Of a stretch of DNA of 49,515 nt, positions 15,508 to 22,839 are shown piece by piece. The translations under genes and the position numbers were made by a program. How positions within the stretch are numbered: position 1 is the stretch's first letter; each line of letters starts with the position of its first letter. The notes under the pieces were generated by a model. That model ran no database searches, was not told the origin of the DNA, and worked only from the letters and a program-made list of their open reading frames with translations. The stretch is from NCBI GenBank assembly GCA_046758005.1, contig JBHHZJ010000013.1, positions 1 through 49,515 on the forward strand, given 5' to 3'. Source of the DNA: JBHHZJ01 sp046758005. Lineage in GTDB: Bacteria; Pseudomonadota; Alphaproteobacteria; Kiloniellales; J153.

Positions 15508-16296
15508 ATGTTGGGTTCCGCGAGCAGGACTTGGCTGCTTCTGCTGCTCCTTCAACTCGGCCTGGCGGCGTGGAGCCCGCGCGCCACGGGAGCCGCGGCG
15601 CAACCCGAGCATCCCGGTCAACGCTGTGCGAGGTGCCATTTGGCCGGGGACGACGTGAGGCGCGAAAACGCCCACAGGCTGACCACGACGCAGGAGCGGA
15701 TGTGCGGCGGCTGCCATCGGGGCGCCGTCGAGGTTAGCCACCCGACCGGGTTCACGCCGCATCGGCCGCTTCCGGACGAGTTTCCGCTCGACTGGAAGGG
15801 GCAGGTCACGTGCAGCACGTGTCACGAGGTGCATGCCGGATCGCCCAGGCATCCGGAGGTGGCCCGGACCGGCCGGGCATTGTGCACGTCATGCCATCCC
15901 AGGTCGTTCTTCGAGAGGATGGCCGATGCCGGAAGGTCGATCGTGCGTTCCGGCCACCTCGACGCCCGCGCCCGGCGCCCGGCGCGGCCCATAGACCCAT
16001 ATTCCCTGCAGTGCATCGAGTGCCATGACGGAAGGATATCGCTGCCCGGCGACCGCATCAGGGCGGCGTTCAGCGCGTCCAATGGGACCGGCATGGTGAA
16101 CCACCCGATCGGCCAGACTTACGTGCGCGCGGACGTCCGCCGCGGGCTCCGTCACCCGGCGGCGCTTCCTCCCGAGGTCCTGTTGCCCGACGGAAAGGTG
16201 AGCTGCGTGTCCTGCCATCGCGGATACAGCCGGCGGCACGGCGCCCTGGTAACGCGCACGCAGACGGCCCTGTGCCTTCACTGCCACGACAAATGA
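15508..16296 (+). CDS. Heptaheme cytochrome c
   Basis: A 262-residue protein starting MLGSASRTW. The ATG at 15508 gives a clean signal peptide (Leu-rich core at residues 9-20), whereas the longer frame adds an improbable basic, Pro-rich lead. CxxCH motifs lie at 40-44, 66-70, 102-106, 126-130, 169-173, 233-237 and 256-260. At least seven other histidines (H35, H56, H78, H85, H109, H115, H199 among them) can give bis-His ligation. Spacing is irregular with a basic middle section (residues 140-165). It may be a periplasmic carrier or the internal component of the outer-membrane conduit; I recognise no named family. Confidence 0.85.
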   Translation: MLGSASRTWLLLLLLQLGLAAWSPRATGAAAQPEHPGQRCARCHLAGDDVRRENAHRLTTTQERMCGGCHRGAVEVSHPTGFTPHRPLPDEFPLDWKGQVTCSTCHEVHAGSPRHPEVARTGRALCTSCHPRSFFERMADAGRSIVRSGHLDARARRPARPIDPYSLQCIECHDGRISLPGDRIRAAFSASNGTGMVNHPIGQTYVRADVRRGLRHPAALPPEVLLPDGKVSCVSCHRGYSRRHGALVTRTQTALCLHCHDK

Positions 16297-16473
16297 AGAT
16301 GCCGCCGCCCATCGAGCCCCTCGGCGCGGCGCACCGGCACGTTCTCCGCAACCCTCCCTGAGGCGTGAGGTAACCCGCGACCTTGACGGCGGCACCGATG
16401 ATCGGGCTTGCCCGGCTTTCGAGTCAGGCCCCTGTGCCCCGGGCCGGGCCGGCGGTCCGTCGAGGCTCCGCGG

Positions 16474-16875
16474 TCAGTTGTTCCTGGCGCCCTGGTTGAC
16501 CCAGAACCGGAACAGCAGCCTCTCGCATTTCGAAAGCCGCTTCCTGTTGTGCGGCATCCAGATCTCCGGGCTGGTCCGCCGATCGATGACCGCGATCAGA
16601 TTGCTCTCGAACGCGCGTCCCGGCGTCACGATCGGGCCGTACTTGGTGCCCTTCATGAGGCCGTCATAGGTTCGCATATCGAGGCCGCTCGCCTCGTAGC
16701 CCGCTCCCCCCGGCTGATGGCACTCCAGGCACCTCAGTTCGATGATCGGGAAGACGTCCTCCTTGAAACTGACCGCCTCTTGCGCGGCCGCGTCGGACCG
16801 CCAGGTTGCGGCCACAAGGAAACCGGCCAACACCGCAGTCCACAGCGGAGGGTTCGAGTGGCGCCAAATCGTCAT
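16474..16875 (-). CDS. Monoheme cytochrome c of the planctomycete-type (PSCyt1-like) class
   Basis: A 133-residue secreted protein with a signal peptide ending near DAAAQ (residue 32), CLECH at 49-53 followed by Q-PGGAGYEASGLDM, and a probable distal Met107 in WMPHN. GAAGGAG precedes the ATG at 16875. The sequence around the heme and the R-x-W-V-x-QGA ending are typical of small PSCyt1/c-type domains also found as heads of larger enzymes. It is transcribed opposite to its neighbours, converging with the heptaheme gene, and carries its own FNR-type promoter. Its partner is unknown. Confidence 0.8.
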   Translation of the reverse strand: MTIWRHSNPPLWTAVLAGFLVAATWRSDAAAQEAVSFKEDVFPIIELRCLECHQPGGAGYEASGLDMRTYDGLMKGTKYGPIVTPGRAFESNLIAVIDRRTSPEIWMPHNRKRLSKCERLLFRFWVNQGARNN

Positions 16876-16934
16876 GACACGCTCCTTCTCTCTTTGAGCC
16901 GGCCCGCCTTCGACACAGCTGTGCCGTCGCACGG

Positions 16935-16977
16935 AACATAGCAGAAATCGCGGCACCTCGATATTGATATGGGTCAA
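16935..16977 (-). promoter_or_regulatory. FNR-type site with -10 for the monoheme gene, possibly bidirectional
   Basis: Plus-strand TTGAT-ATGG-GTCAA (16964-16977) matches the FNR consensus at nine of ten positions. On the minus strand TATGTT (16940-16935) is a -10 candidate, putting the site centre near -42. On the plus strand TACAAG at 17000-17005 sits at the same spacing, so the site might also serve the gene at 17189. Confidence 0.6.
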
Positions 16978-17188
16978 GGGCTTGCATCCATGAATCCGCT
17001 ACAAGAAATGCAATTTTGGGCTAACATGACGGGCTCATGCGGTTCCGAAGAGTCGCGGGGCGGCCGGAGAGCCGCGGATGCCGGTAGCCTTAGCGAAAAC
17101 CCGCGACCGCAACGCCGGGCCACAGAGCGAACCTGGCGGCGCCCATGACCATCGTCATACTTCGTGCGCATGAAGGGGGCAGAAGACC

Positions 17189-17953
17189 ATGGTCCAAGTC
17201 CATCGCATGTTCTTCCACTACACGGAATTTCCGCTCAGCATGCGGACGTTGTTTACGGGCACCCTCATCGTGCTGGGCATCGGTTATCTCTTCGCGATGC
17301 TTTACATCTACGAGTCGCATGCCGGTCGGGACGGCAAGCCCGGGCTGTCCGTGGAGGATCTGGCGATCGCCTACGGCGGCAGCAAGCAGGCGACCAAGCT
17401 CGAGGCGGCGCTGCTGGGACCGATGTCCGGGATGCTGCCGCCCGACGAGCGGGGAAGCATCATCGGCTGGGTCCGCCGGGGGGTGGACCGGCAGGAGTAC
17501 GAGGCCCGGATCAAACCGATCATCGACAGGCGCTGCCTGGCCTGTCACGACGGCAGCAACCCGCACATTCCGAACCTGGACGGGTACAAGGAGCTGAGCG
17601 CCATGGCCCAGCTGGACACGGGGATGTCCGTCTTCACGCTGGTCCGCGTCTCTCACATCCACCTGTTCGGGATCACGTTCATCTTCTTCATCATGGGCCT
17701 CATCTTCAGTCATGCGTTCGTCCGGCCCGTGTGGTTCAAGTCGGTGGTCATCGCGACGCCGTTCGTCGCCATCGTCCTGGACGTCGGCTCCTGGTATCTG
17801 ACCAAGCTCAACCCCGCCTTCGCCTGGGTGGTGATCATCGGCGGCGCGCTGATGGGACTGAGCTTCGCGTTTCAGTGGATCGTGTCCATGTACCAGATCT
17901 GGTTTTCCAAGTACTCGCCGGAGGCCCACCCGCGTGAAGCGACGACGATTTGA
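17189..17953 (+). CDS. Inner-membrane cytochrome c with four TM helices
   Basis: A 254-residue protein. TM1 covers about 20-42. A periplasmic domain of about 105 residues carries CLACH at 116-120. TM2 (about 155-178), TM3 (185-205) and TM4 (211-237) follow. TM2 opens with SHIHLF and also has H175, and TM1 is preceded by several His, so intramembrane heme b ligation is conceivable. I recognise the shape from proteins near respiratory cytochrome clusters, but have no name for it. GAAGGGGG precedes the ATG at 17189. It lies 69 bp upstream of the four-domain cytochrome and is probably its membrane partner. Confidence 0.75.
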   Translation: MVQVHRMFFHYTEFPLSMRTLFTGTLIVLGIGYLFAMLYIYESHAGRDGKPGLSVEDLAIAYGGSKQATKLEAALLGPMSGMLPPDERGSIIGWVRRGVDRQEYEARIKPIIDRRCLACHDGSNPHIPNLDGYKELSAMAQLDTGMSVFTLVRVSHIHLFGITFIFFIMGLIFSHAFVRPVWFKSVVIATPFVAIVLDVGSWYLTKLNPAFAWVVIIGGALMGLSFAFQWIVSMYQIWFSKYSPEAHPREATTI

Positions 17954-18022
17954 CCGGCCGGCCCGCCCGCGCCGCGTGGCCGGCGCGGGCGGTTGGCCGC
18001 AGGAGAGCGTTCGAGGAAAGCC

Positions 18023-19180
18023 ATGAAACGTGCAACCTTGGCGATCGCGGCTTTCGGGTTCGTGTTGACGGGCTCGATTCCCGACGGAGCGCCCCAAGAG
18101 AAAGCGCCGCCGAGCGGCGACATCGAAGCCGGCAAGGCGGTCGCCTCGACGTGTGCCACCTGTCACGGTGCGGACGGGATCAGCCGCATGCCGGCGGAGG
18201 TGCCTCACCTCGCCGGCCAGCACGCCCGCTACATCGTCCAAACGCTCGCGGCGTACAAGAAGGGCGAGCGAAAGGACGAGATCATGCAGGACGTGGCCGC
18301 GCGGCTGAGCGAGGAGGACATGGTGAACGTGGCGGCCTACTTCGCCAGCCTGAGGCCGTTCAAGTACGCCGCCGGCGGCGCGCGGGAGGCCGCGCCGGCC
18401 GGACCCGCCGAGGAGGACCCCTTCGCCGCGGTCAGGGAGGCGACGGCCGAGTGCGCGGGGTGCCACGGCGAGGACGGCAACAGCGACCTCCCCGGCACGC
18501 CGAGCCTGGCGGGGCAGCATGTGAAATATCTCATTGCGGCGCTGAAGGCCTACAGGGACGGCGCGCGGACGGAGGAAACCATGCAGGCGTTCGCGGAGCC
18601 GCTCGGCAACGCCGACATCGAGGACATGGCGTATTTCTACGCCGCAATGGAACCGAGGCGGACGGAAACCCCGGTTGCCGGAGATCCCTATGCCGGCATG
18701 GCGGTCACCGCGCCGTGTGCCGGATGCCACGGCGAGGACGGCAACGGCAAGGATCCCAAGACGCCGAGGCTGGCTGGACTGGACCCGGAGTATCTCGAAG
18801 CCGCGGTCAAGGCATACAAGGACGGCACCCGCGATCATGCCGTGATGCGGGACGCCGTGGCGGCGCTCAGGCAGGTGGACATCAAGGATCTGTCGGCCTA
18901 CTACGCGACCAGGGAGCCCAAGGCCCTGCCGATCCGCAAACCGCTCACGACCAGGCAATGGGTCGAGAGGTGCGACCGTTGCCATGGGCCCGAGGGCAAC
19001 AGCACCGACCCGCGCTTTCCGGTCCTGGCCGGGCAGTCCGAGCCGTATCTGGTCAAAACCCTGAAGTTGTACCACATGGGCGAGCGGGAGAACCCGTTCA
19101 TGTACGCCATGTCGTTCCCGATGGGGGAAAGCGACATCAAGAAGCTGGCCGCCTATTACGCGAGCCGGACCGGGAACTAG
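18023..19180 (+). CDS. Four-domain (tetraheme) c4/c553-type cytochrome
   Basis: A 385-residue secreted protein built of four tandem class I heme domains with CATCH 44-48, CAGCH 144-148, CAGCH 232-236 and CDRCH 317-321. Each is followed by HG-x-DG/EGN and an L-AGQ/L block, and ends in an AAY-x-A-type helix. The distal Met residues are visible before each closing helix. Diheme c4 proteins have two such domains; four in one chain is unusual. A GAGGAAAG ribosome-binding site precedes MKRATL. Likely a periplasmic wire spanning from the inner membrane towards the outer membrane, possibly fed by the TM cytochrome just upstream. Confidence 0.87.
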   Translation: MKRATLAIAAFGFVLTGSIPDGAPQEKAPPSGDIEAGKAVASTCATCHGADGISRMPAEVPHLAGQHARYIVQTLAAYKKGERKDEIMQDVAARLSEEDMVNVAAYFASLRPFKYAAGGAREAAPAGPAEEDPFAAVREATAECAGCHGEDGNSDLPGTPSLAGQHVKYLIAALKAYRDGARTEETMQAFAEPLGNADIEDMAYFYAAMEPRRTETPVAGDPYAGMAVTAPCAGCHGEDGNGKDPKTPRLAGLDPEYLEAAVKAYKDGTRDHAVMRDAVAALRQVDIKDLSAYYATREPKALPIRKPLTTRQWVERCDRCHGPEGNSTDPRFPVLAGQSEPYLVKTLKLYHMGERENPFMYAMSFPMGESDIKKLAAYYASRTGN

Positions 19181-19198
19181 GTTGCGCGACGCCTCCTC

Positions 19199-19238
19199 CG
19201 CCTTCGGGCGATTCTCATCGACCTGGATCTGCTCTAGA
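19199..19238 (-). repeat. Dispersed palindromic repeat, half copy
   Basis: This 40-bp stretch is the reverse complement of 41331-41370 with one mismatch. It contains CGCC-TTCG-GGCG, a stable tetraloop hairpin, and holds the TAG stop of the NrfD-like gene. Sitting between convergent genes, it probably also serves as a bidirectional terminator. Confidence 0.75.
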
Positions 19239-20430
19239 CGGAGGGTTCCTGGGTCTCCGTCCGGCTATTTTCCTGCCAAGGCGGACAAATACGCGTGACA
19301 AGCCAGAGCAGGGCCAACGGGGCGGCCAGCACGCTCATTGCCGCCACGATGCCGTCGCTGCCAAGAATTGTCGGGCGATAGGTCAGCAGTCCCTTCAGGG
19401 TCTTGGCGATCTCCTGTCCGCCGATGACCACGTTCCAGCGCATGAAGAACACGGACATCAGGACCAGCAACGCTGAGATGAAGACCCCGATCACCATGGC
19501 TCTTCCTCGGGTGCGGCGGAACGTCAAGACGGCCAGCCAGGCAATCGGAACCATGGCACCGATTCCGAACTGGAGCACGAAGAAGCGGAAGACCAACCGC
19601 TCCCTGATGTATTCCATGATCAGCTCGATGCCCTCTTTGCCTTTGTAAACCAGGGTCGCGAACTCGATACCCTCCAGCAGCACCGTGAACATCAGGAAGC
19701 CCCACAAGGCATAGGCGAGGCCTAACAGGCAGTCCTGGTCGATGGCGACCTTCCGCATCTTCGACACCACCACATAGAGGACGATCAGGACGGCGATGCC
19801 CGAAACGACCGCGGAGAACAGAAAAATGATCGGCATCAGGTCCGAGCCCCACCACTCGCGGGCCTTCAACGATCCGAATACGAACCCGACATAGCCGTGC
19901 AGCCCGTGGGCGAGGGGGATCCCCGTGACGGCCAAGGCAAAGAGCCATTTGCTATCGTAGTCGCGGGCCCGTTGCGAAACGTCGTCCGACCACAGCGTCA
20001 GCGCCCGGTAGAACTGCCGCGTGACGCCGGTCGCCTTCTCGGCCCTGGCCACGTTGTCCTCGCGAAACAAGAAGAAGACCTCCAGTACCAGCAGACACAC
20101 ATAGATCAGGGCGAAGTAGCCGAAGGCCGCAAAAGCCGAGCTCATATGCGGAGTAATCATGGCGTTGAACGCCCGCTCCGGATGGCCCAGGTGGAGCAGC
20201 AGCGGCGCCGGCACGAAGATCATGAAGCACAGCGCGGTCAGCAGCGCGAACTTGGCGACGGGCTTGAACCGTTGCATGCCGAACACGTGGTAGAAGCTGG
20301 AAACGCTGAAGGCGCCGGCGACCAAGCCGGTCATATAGGGGTAGACGACGATCAGGATCGACCACGGAATGACGGTCTCGTTGGGGTAGACGTAGCCGGT
20401 ATAGGGGGCGGCGTGGTAAAGCTGTTCCAT
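19234..20430 (-). CDS. NrfD-type integral membrane quinol-oxidoreductase subunit
   Basis: A 398-residue polytopic protein from the ATG at 20430, with about nine to ten hydrophobic helices (for example YPYMTGLVAGAFSVSSFY and the C-terminal PLALLWLVT). This is the NrfD/PsrC/DmsC family, which exchanges electrons between the quinone pool and an attached Fe-S protein. Its start shares one base with the stop of the Fe-S gene (TGATG), so translation is coupled. The stop lies in a dispersed repeat. No catalytic molybdenum or copper subunit accompanies it, which suggests a quinone-to-cytochrome module such as those in Cbc or MccCD-type systems. Direction of electron flow is not evident from sequence. 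Confidence 0.87.
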   Translation of the reverse strand: MEQLYHAAPYTGYVYPNETVIPWSILIVVYPYMTGLVAGAFSVSSFYHVFGMQRFKPVAKFALLTALCFMIFVPAPLLLHLGHPERAFNAMITPHMSSAFAAFGYFALIYVCLLVLEVFFLFREDNVARAEKATGVTRQFYRALTLWSDDVSQRARDYDSKWLFALAVTGIPLAHGLHGYVGFVFGSLKAREWWGSDLMPIIFLFSAVVSGIAVLIVLYVVVSKMRKVAIDQDCLLGLAYALWGFLMFTVLLEGIEFATLVYKGKEGIELIMEYIRERLVFRFFVLQFGIGAMVPIAWLAVLTFRRTRGRAMVIGVFISALLVLMSVFFMRWNVVIGGQEIAKTLKGLLTYRPTILGSDGIVAAMSVLAAPLALLWLVTRICPPWQENSRTETQEPSV

Positions 20431-21257
20431 CACGACACCTCCTTGTCGATTCCGACGTAGAAACAGGTCGGCTCGTTGCCGGTCTCGGGCTTCAACACCT
20501 GCACGCGATTGTCGTGGATGAACGCGTTGATCGAGCTATCGGGATCGTTCAAATCCCCGAAGATTCGGGCATCGACCGGGCATACCTCGACGCAGGCCGG
20601 CTGCAGCCCCTTCGTGATCCGGTGATAGCACCAGGTGCATTTCTCCGTGACCCGCTTCTCCGCGTTGAAGAAGCGCGCGCCGTAGGGGCAGGCCTGAACG
20701 CAATACTGGCAGCCGATGCAGTATTCGTTGTCGATCAGCACCGCGCCGTCCTTGGTCTTGTATGTGGCGCCCGTGGGGCAGACCTGCACGCAGCTCGGGC
20801 GTTCGCAGTGGTTGCAAAGCTTCGGCACGAAGAAGGCCTTCGTGACCTTCTTGTCCTCGTAGCGGTTGTCGAAACGATAGACGGCCTCCGAGCCCGAGGC
20901 GGCGATGTTTTCCGGGTCGGCCTGGCTGTCGATGCGTGCGTGGTCTTCTCCTTCCAGGTAGACGTAGCGCTCCACCCAGGTGCGGAAATGATGGGCGTCC
21001 AGCGCAACTCCGTTCTCGGCCTTGCAAGCCTCGACGCATCGCAGGCAGCCGATGCACTTGGTGGCGTCGACGCCAAAGGCCCAACGGTGCTTCGTCCAGT
21101 CGTAGTCCGGCGTTGGGAAGGACCCGGCGGTTGCCGCTTTTCCCGGTTCGCGCAAACCATGCGCGCCGAGCAGCGCCGCCGCTCCCGCGATCGCCCGCGC
21201 GGCCGCACGGAGGAAGCGGCGGCGGCCGGATTTGGATGCTCGCGGTTCATCTTTCAC
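20430..21257 (-). CDS. Tat-exported 4x[4Fe-4S] ferredoxin-type subunit (NrfC/PsrB-like)
   Basis: A 275-residue protein from a GTG at 21257, with GGGAGGA eight bases upstream. RRRFLRAA near residues 12-19 is a twin-arginine signal. Sixteen cysteines form four cluster motifs: C68-C71-C74-C78, C148-C151-C156-C160, C180-C183-C186-C190 and C207-C210-C222-C226. This is the complete set of the four-cluster electron-transfer subunits that pair with NrfD-like proteins. A longer upstream frame exists but overlaps the pentaheme gene's antisense. It lies 56 bp after the pentaheme stop and couples translationally to the NrfD gene. Location: outer face of the inner membrane. Confidence 0.9.
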   Translation of the reverse strand: MKDEPRASKSGRRRFLRAAARAIAGAAALLGAHGLREPGKAATAGSFPTPDYDWTKHRWAFGVDATKCIGCLRCVEACKAENGVALDAHHFRTWVERYVYLEGEDHARIDSQADPENIAASGSEAVYRFDNRYEDKKVTKAFFVPKLCNHCERPSCVQVCPTGATYKTKDGAVLIDNEYCIGCQYCVQACPYGARFFNAEKRVTEKCTWCYHRITKGLQPACVEVCPVDARIFGDLNDPDSSINAFIHDNRVQVLKPETGNEPTCFYVGIDKEVS

Positions 21258-21313
21258 TGGCTGCGTCCTCCCGGAATTGCGAGACCGGAACCGCGCCTGG
21301 GCGCGGGGCCCTC

Positions 21314-22024
21314 TCACTTCGCCTTCTTGCCCGGCAGCGAGGCGTAGTAGGCGGCCAGGTCGGCGATTTCCCGGTCGCTGAGCGGCTTCGCGATCGTGTT
21401 CATGATCGGGTTCCGCCGGGCTCCGGTCTTGAAGTCGTGCAGCTGCTTGGCGAGGTATTCGGCCTCCTTGCCCGCCAGGGGCGGGAAATTGCCGACGCCG
21501 AGGCCATCCGCACCATGGCAGCCGGCGCACTTCGTCAAGAGTTTTTCGACTCCGACGGGGGCGACGACGACCTCGGCCTTGGCTGCTTCGCCGATCCTGG
21601 GCGAGTGGGGGTTATGGCAGGCGACGCACTGCTGCGCACCCGCGTGTTCGGCCACGTCGATCTGAGGCTGGGCGGCAGGCCTGGCCGGCATGGCCTCGTG
21701 GCACAGCGTGCACAGCCTCACCGTATCGGTCGGGATGGGAAGCTTTCCGCTCTGCGGGTGCTCCCCGGCCGGGCCGTGGCAGACCTCGCATTTGACGACC
21801 TTGTGCACGCCCGCGGACCACTCGGCGTGCCGCTCGCCGTGACACTGCTCGCAGTAGGCCGGGCCCTTGTACCTCGGCGTGGCTGCGGCGATTTCGGGTA
21901 CCGAATCGGCCCGGTAGTGGCCATACCTGTAAAAGGACTCGGTCGTGAAGTAGGACTTTGCCGCGATTCCTAGAGCTAGGAAAACAACGATCAGTAGAAT
22001 GATCCGACGGCCGTGTTTCGGCAT
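21314..22024 (-). CDS. Membrane-anchored pentaheme cytochrome c with C-terminal c553-like domain
   Basis: A 236-residue protein with an N-terminal anchor (residues 7-23). Four CxxCH form an N-terminal multiheme part (58-62, 79-83, 105-109, 133-137) with extra His at H66, H74, H89, H127 and H140. A fifth motif (166-170) sits in a class I monoheme domain with PPLAGK and LAAYYASL, very like the free c553 at 6221. It heads the cyt-FeS-NrfD operon and is the natural electron outlet or inlet of that complex. The fused c553-like domain suggests that the free c553 docks at, or competes for, the same site. An FNR-type site precedes it. Confidence 0.88.
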   Translation of the reverse strand: MPKHGRRIILLIVVFLALGIAAKSYFTTESFYRYGHYRADSVPEIAAATPRYKGPAYCEQCHGERHAEWSAGVHKVVKCEVCHGPAGEHPQSGKLPIPTDTVRLCTLCHEAMPARPAAQPQIDVAEHAGAQQCVACHNPHSPRIGEAAKAEVVVAPVGVEKLLTKCAGCHGADGLGVGNFPPLAGKEAEYLAKQLHDFKTGARRNPIMNTIAKPLSDREIADLAAYYASLPGKKAK

Positions 22025-22083
22025 CGCTGTTCCTGATAGTAGGATGGACGCGGCGGAAGTGAATTCCTGCCGAAACTAAATAA

Positions 22084-22127
22084 TTTATAATTCCGAAACG
22101 GCAGAATCGTTCAATGATCTACATCAA
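22084..22127 (-). promoter_or_regulatory. FNR-type site and -10 for the pentaheme-FeS-NrfD operon
   Basis: On the minus strand TTGAT-GTAG-ATCAT (22127-22114) matches the FNR consensus at nine of ten positions. TATAAA (22089-22084) downstream is a -10 candidate placing the site centre near -43. The site is 90 bp from the pentaheme start codon. Confidence 0.65.
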
Positions 22128-22617
22128 AATCCGAGGGCCGGGCTGCCTGCGCCAGCCAAATGCACCGCGCCCGGCCGCGCCATGCCTCGGCGGCCACGAT
22201 TGCCGGTTTGCGGAAGAATCCTGGACACGACGTCCAAATTGGTGTGCGTCAAGGTCCGCAAATTGATCTGGAATCCGGTGCCGAGCGCGGCGCGCCTGTG
22301 CCGCTCCGGCTCGGAAACGGAAAAAACCGAGCCCGGGTCGCCGATCCCGAAAGTGTCGCACGGACTGGGGAGGATTTGGTCGCGTTTGGAGGCTTTGGCA
22401 TGGCCATGAGACGTTCTATTGTTGTGATTGACCCGAGCGGCAAGGAGGGGGTGTAGGTGGAGCGCCGGGTTGGGCGACGCAATACGCACGAGAGTCCGGC
22501 CGGTCGATGCGCCATTCCGGCCCCGTTCCGGGTGGACGGGCACGATGAGCGACGCGCCGATGGCCGAGGTGGCGAGCCCGACGCTACCCAACCGCATCCC
22601 GGAACTGATCGCCTAGA
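22128..22617. other. Intergenic region upstream of yacG
   Basis: About 490 bp with overlapping open frames on both strands (for example minus 22124-22597 and plus 22182-22409). None has a convincing start, ribosome-binding site or recognised domain. They could be a decayed gene or repeat, but I cannot support a call. Promoter elements for yacG, if it has its own, should be here. Confidence 0.35.
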
Positions 22618-22839
22618 GTGAGTGCGATGCGCGACGACGAGGCCGGCGCGGCGGCGGGCCGCCGCTGTCCGATCTGCGGCGTGCCCACCCGGCACGAGTT
22701 CCGCCCGTTCTGCTCGCGCCGCTGCGCCGACGTCGATCTGGGCCGCTGGCTGCGCGGCGTGTACCGCGTGCCCAGCGACGAGGCCCCGGCCGCCGAGGCC
22801 CCGGGCGACGACGACGGCGGGTCCGGCGGTGGGTGCTAG
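22618..22839 (+). CDS. yacG: DNA gyrase inhibitor YacG
   Basis: A 73-residue zinc protein. Four cysteines, C17-x2-C20 and C32-x3-C36, form the zinc site, followed by the family signature ADVDLGRWLRGVYRVP. Small zinc-binding YacG proteins bind GyrB and restrain gyrase in Escherichia coli. The start is either the GTG at 22618 or the ATG at 22627. The acidic, Gly-rich tail is usual. The next gene's likely start overlaps its 3' end. In alphaproteobacteria yacG often follows maf and rng, which are not seen here. Confidence 0.9.
   Translation: MSAMRDDEAGAAAGRRCPICGVPTRHEFRPFCSRRCADVDLGRWLRGVYRVPSDEAPAAEAPGDDDGGSGGGC

Noticed and set aside
16408..16941. Plus-strand frame of 177 codons opposite the monoheme cytochrome
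   Set aside because: Antisense to a gene with signal peptide, CxxCH and a good ribosome-binding site.
22124..22597. Minus-strand frame of 157 codons before yacG
   Set aside because: Composition looks somewhat protein-like, but there is no recognised domain, convincing start or partner; kept only as an unassigned region.
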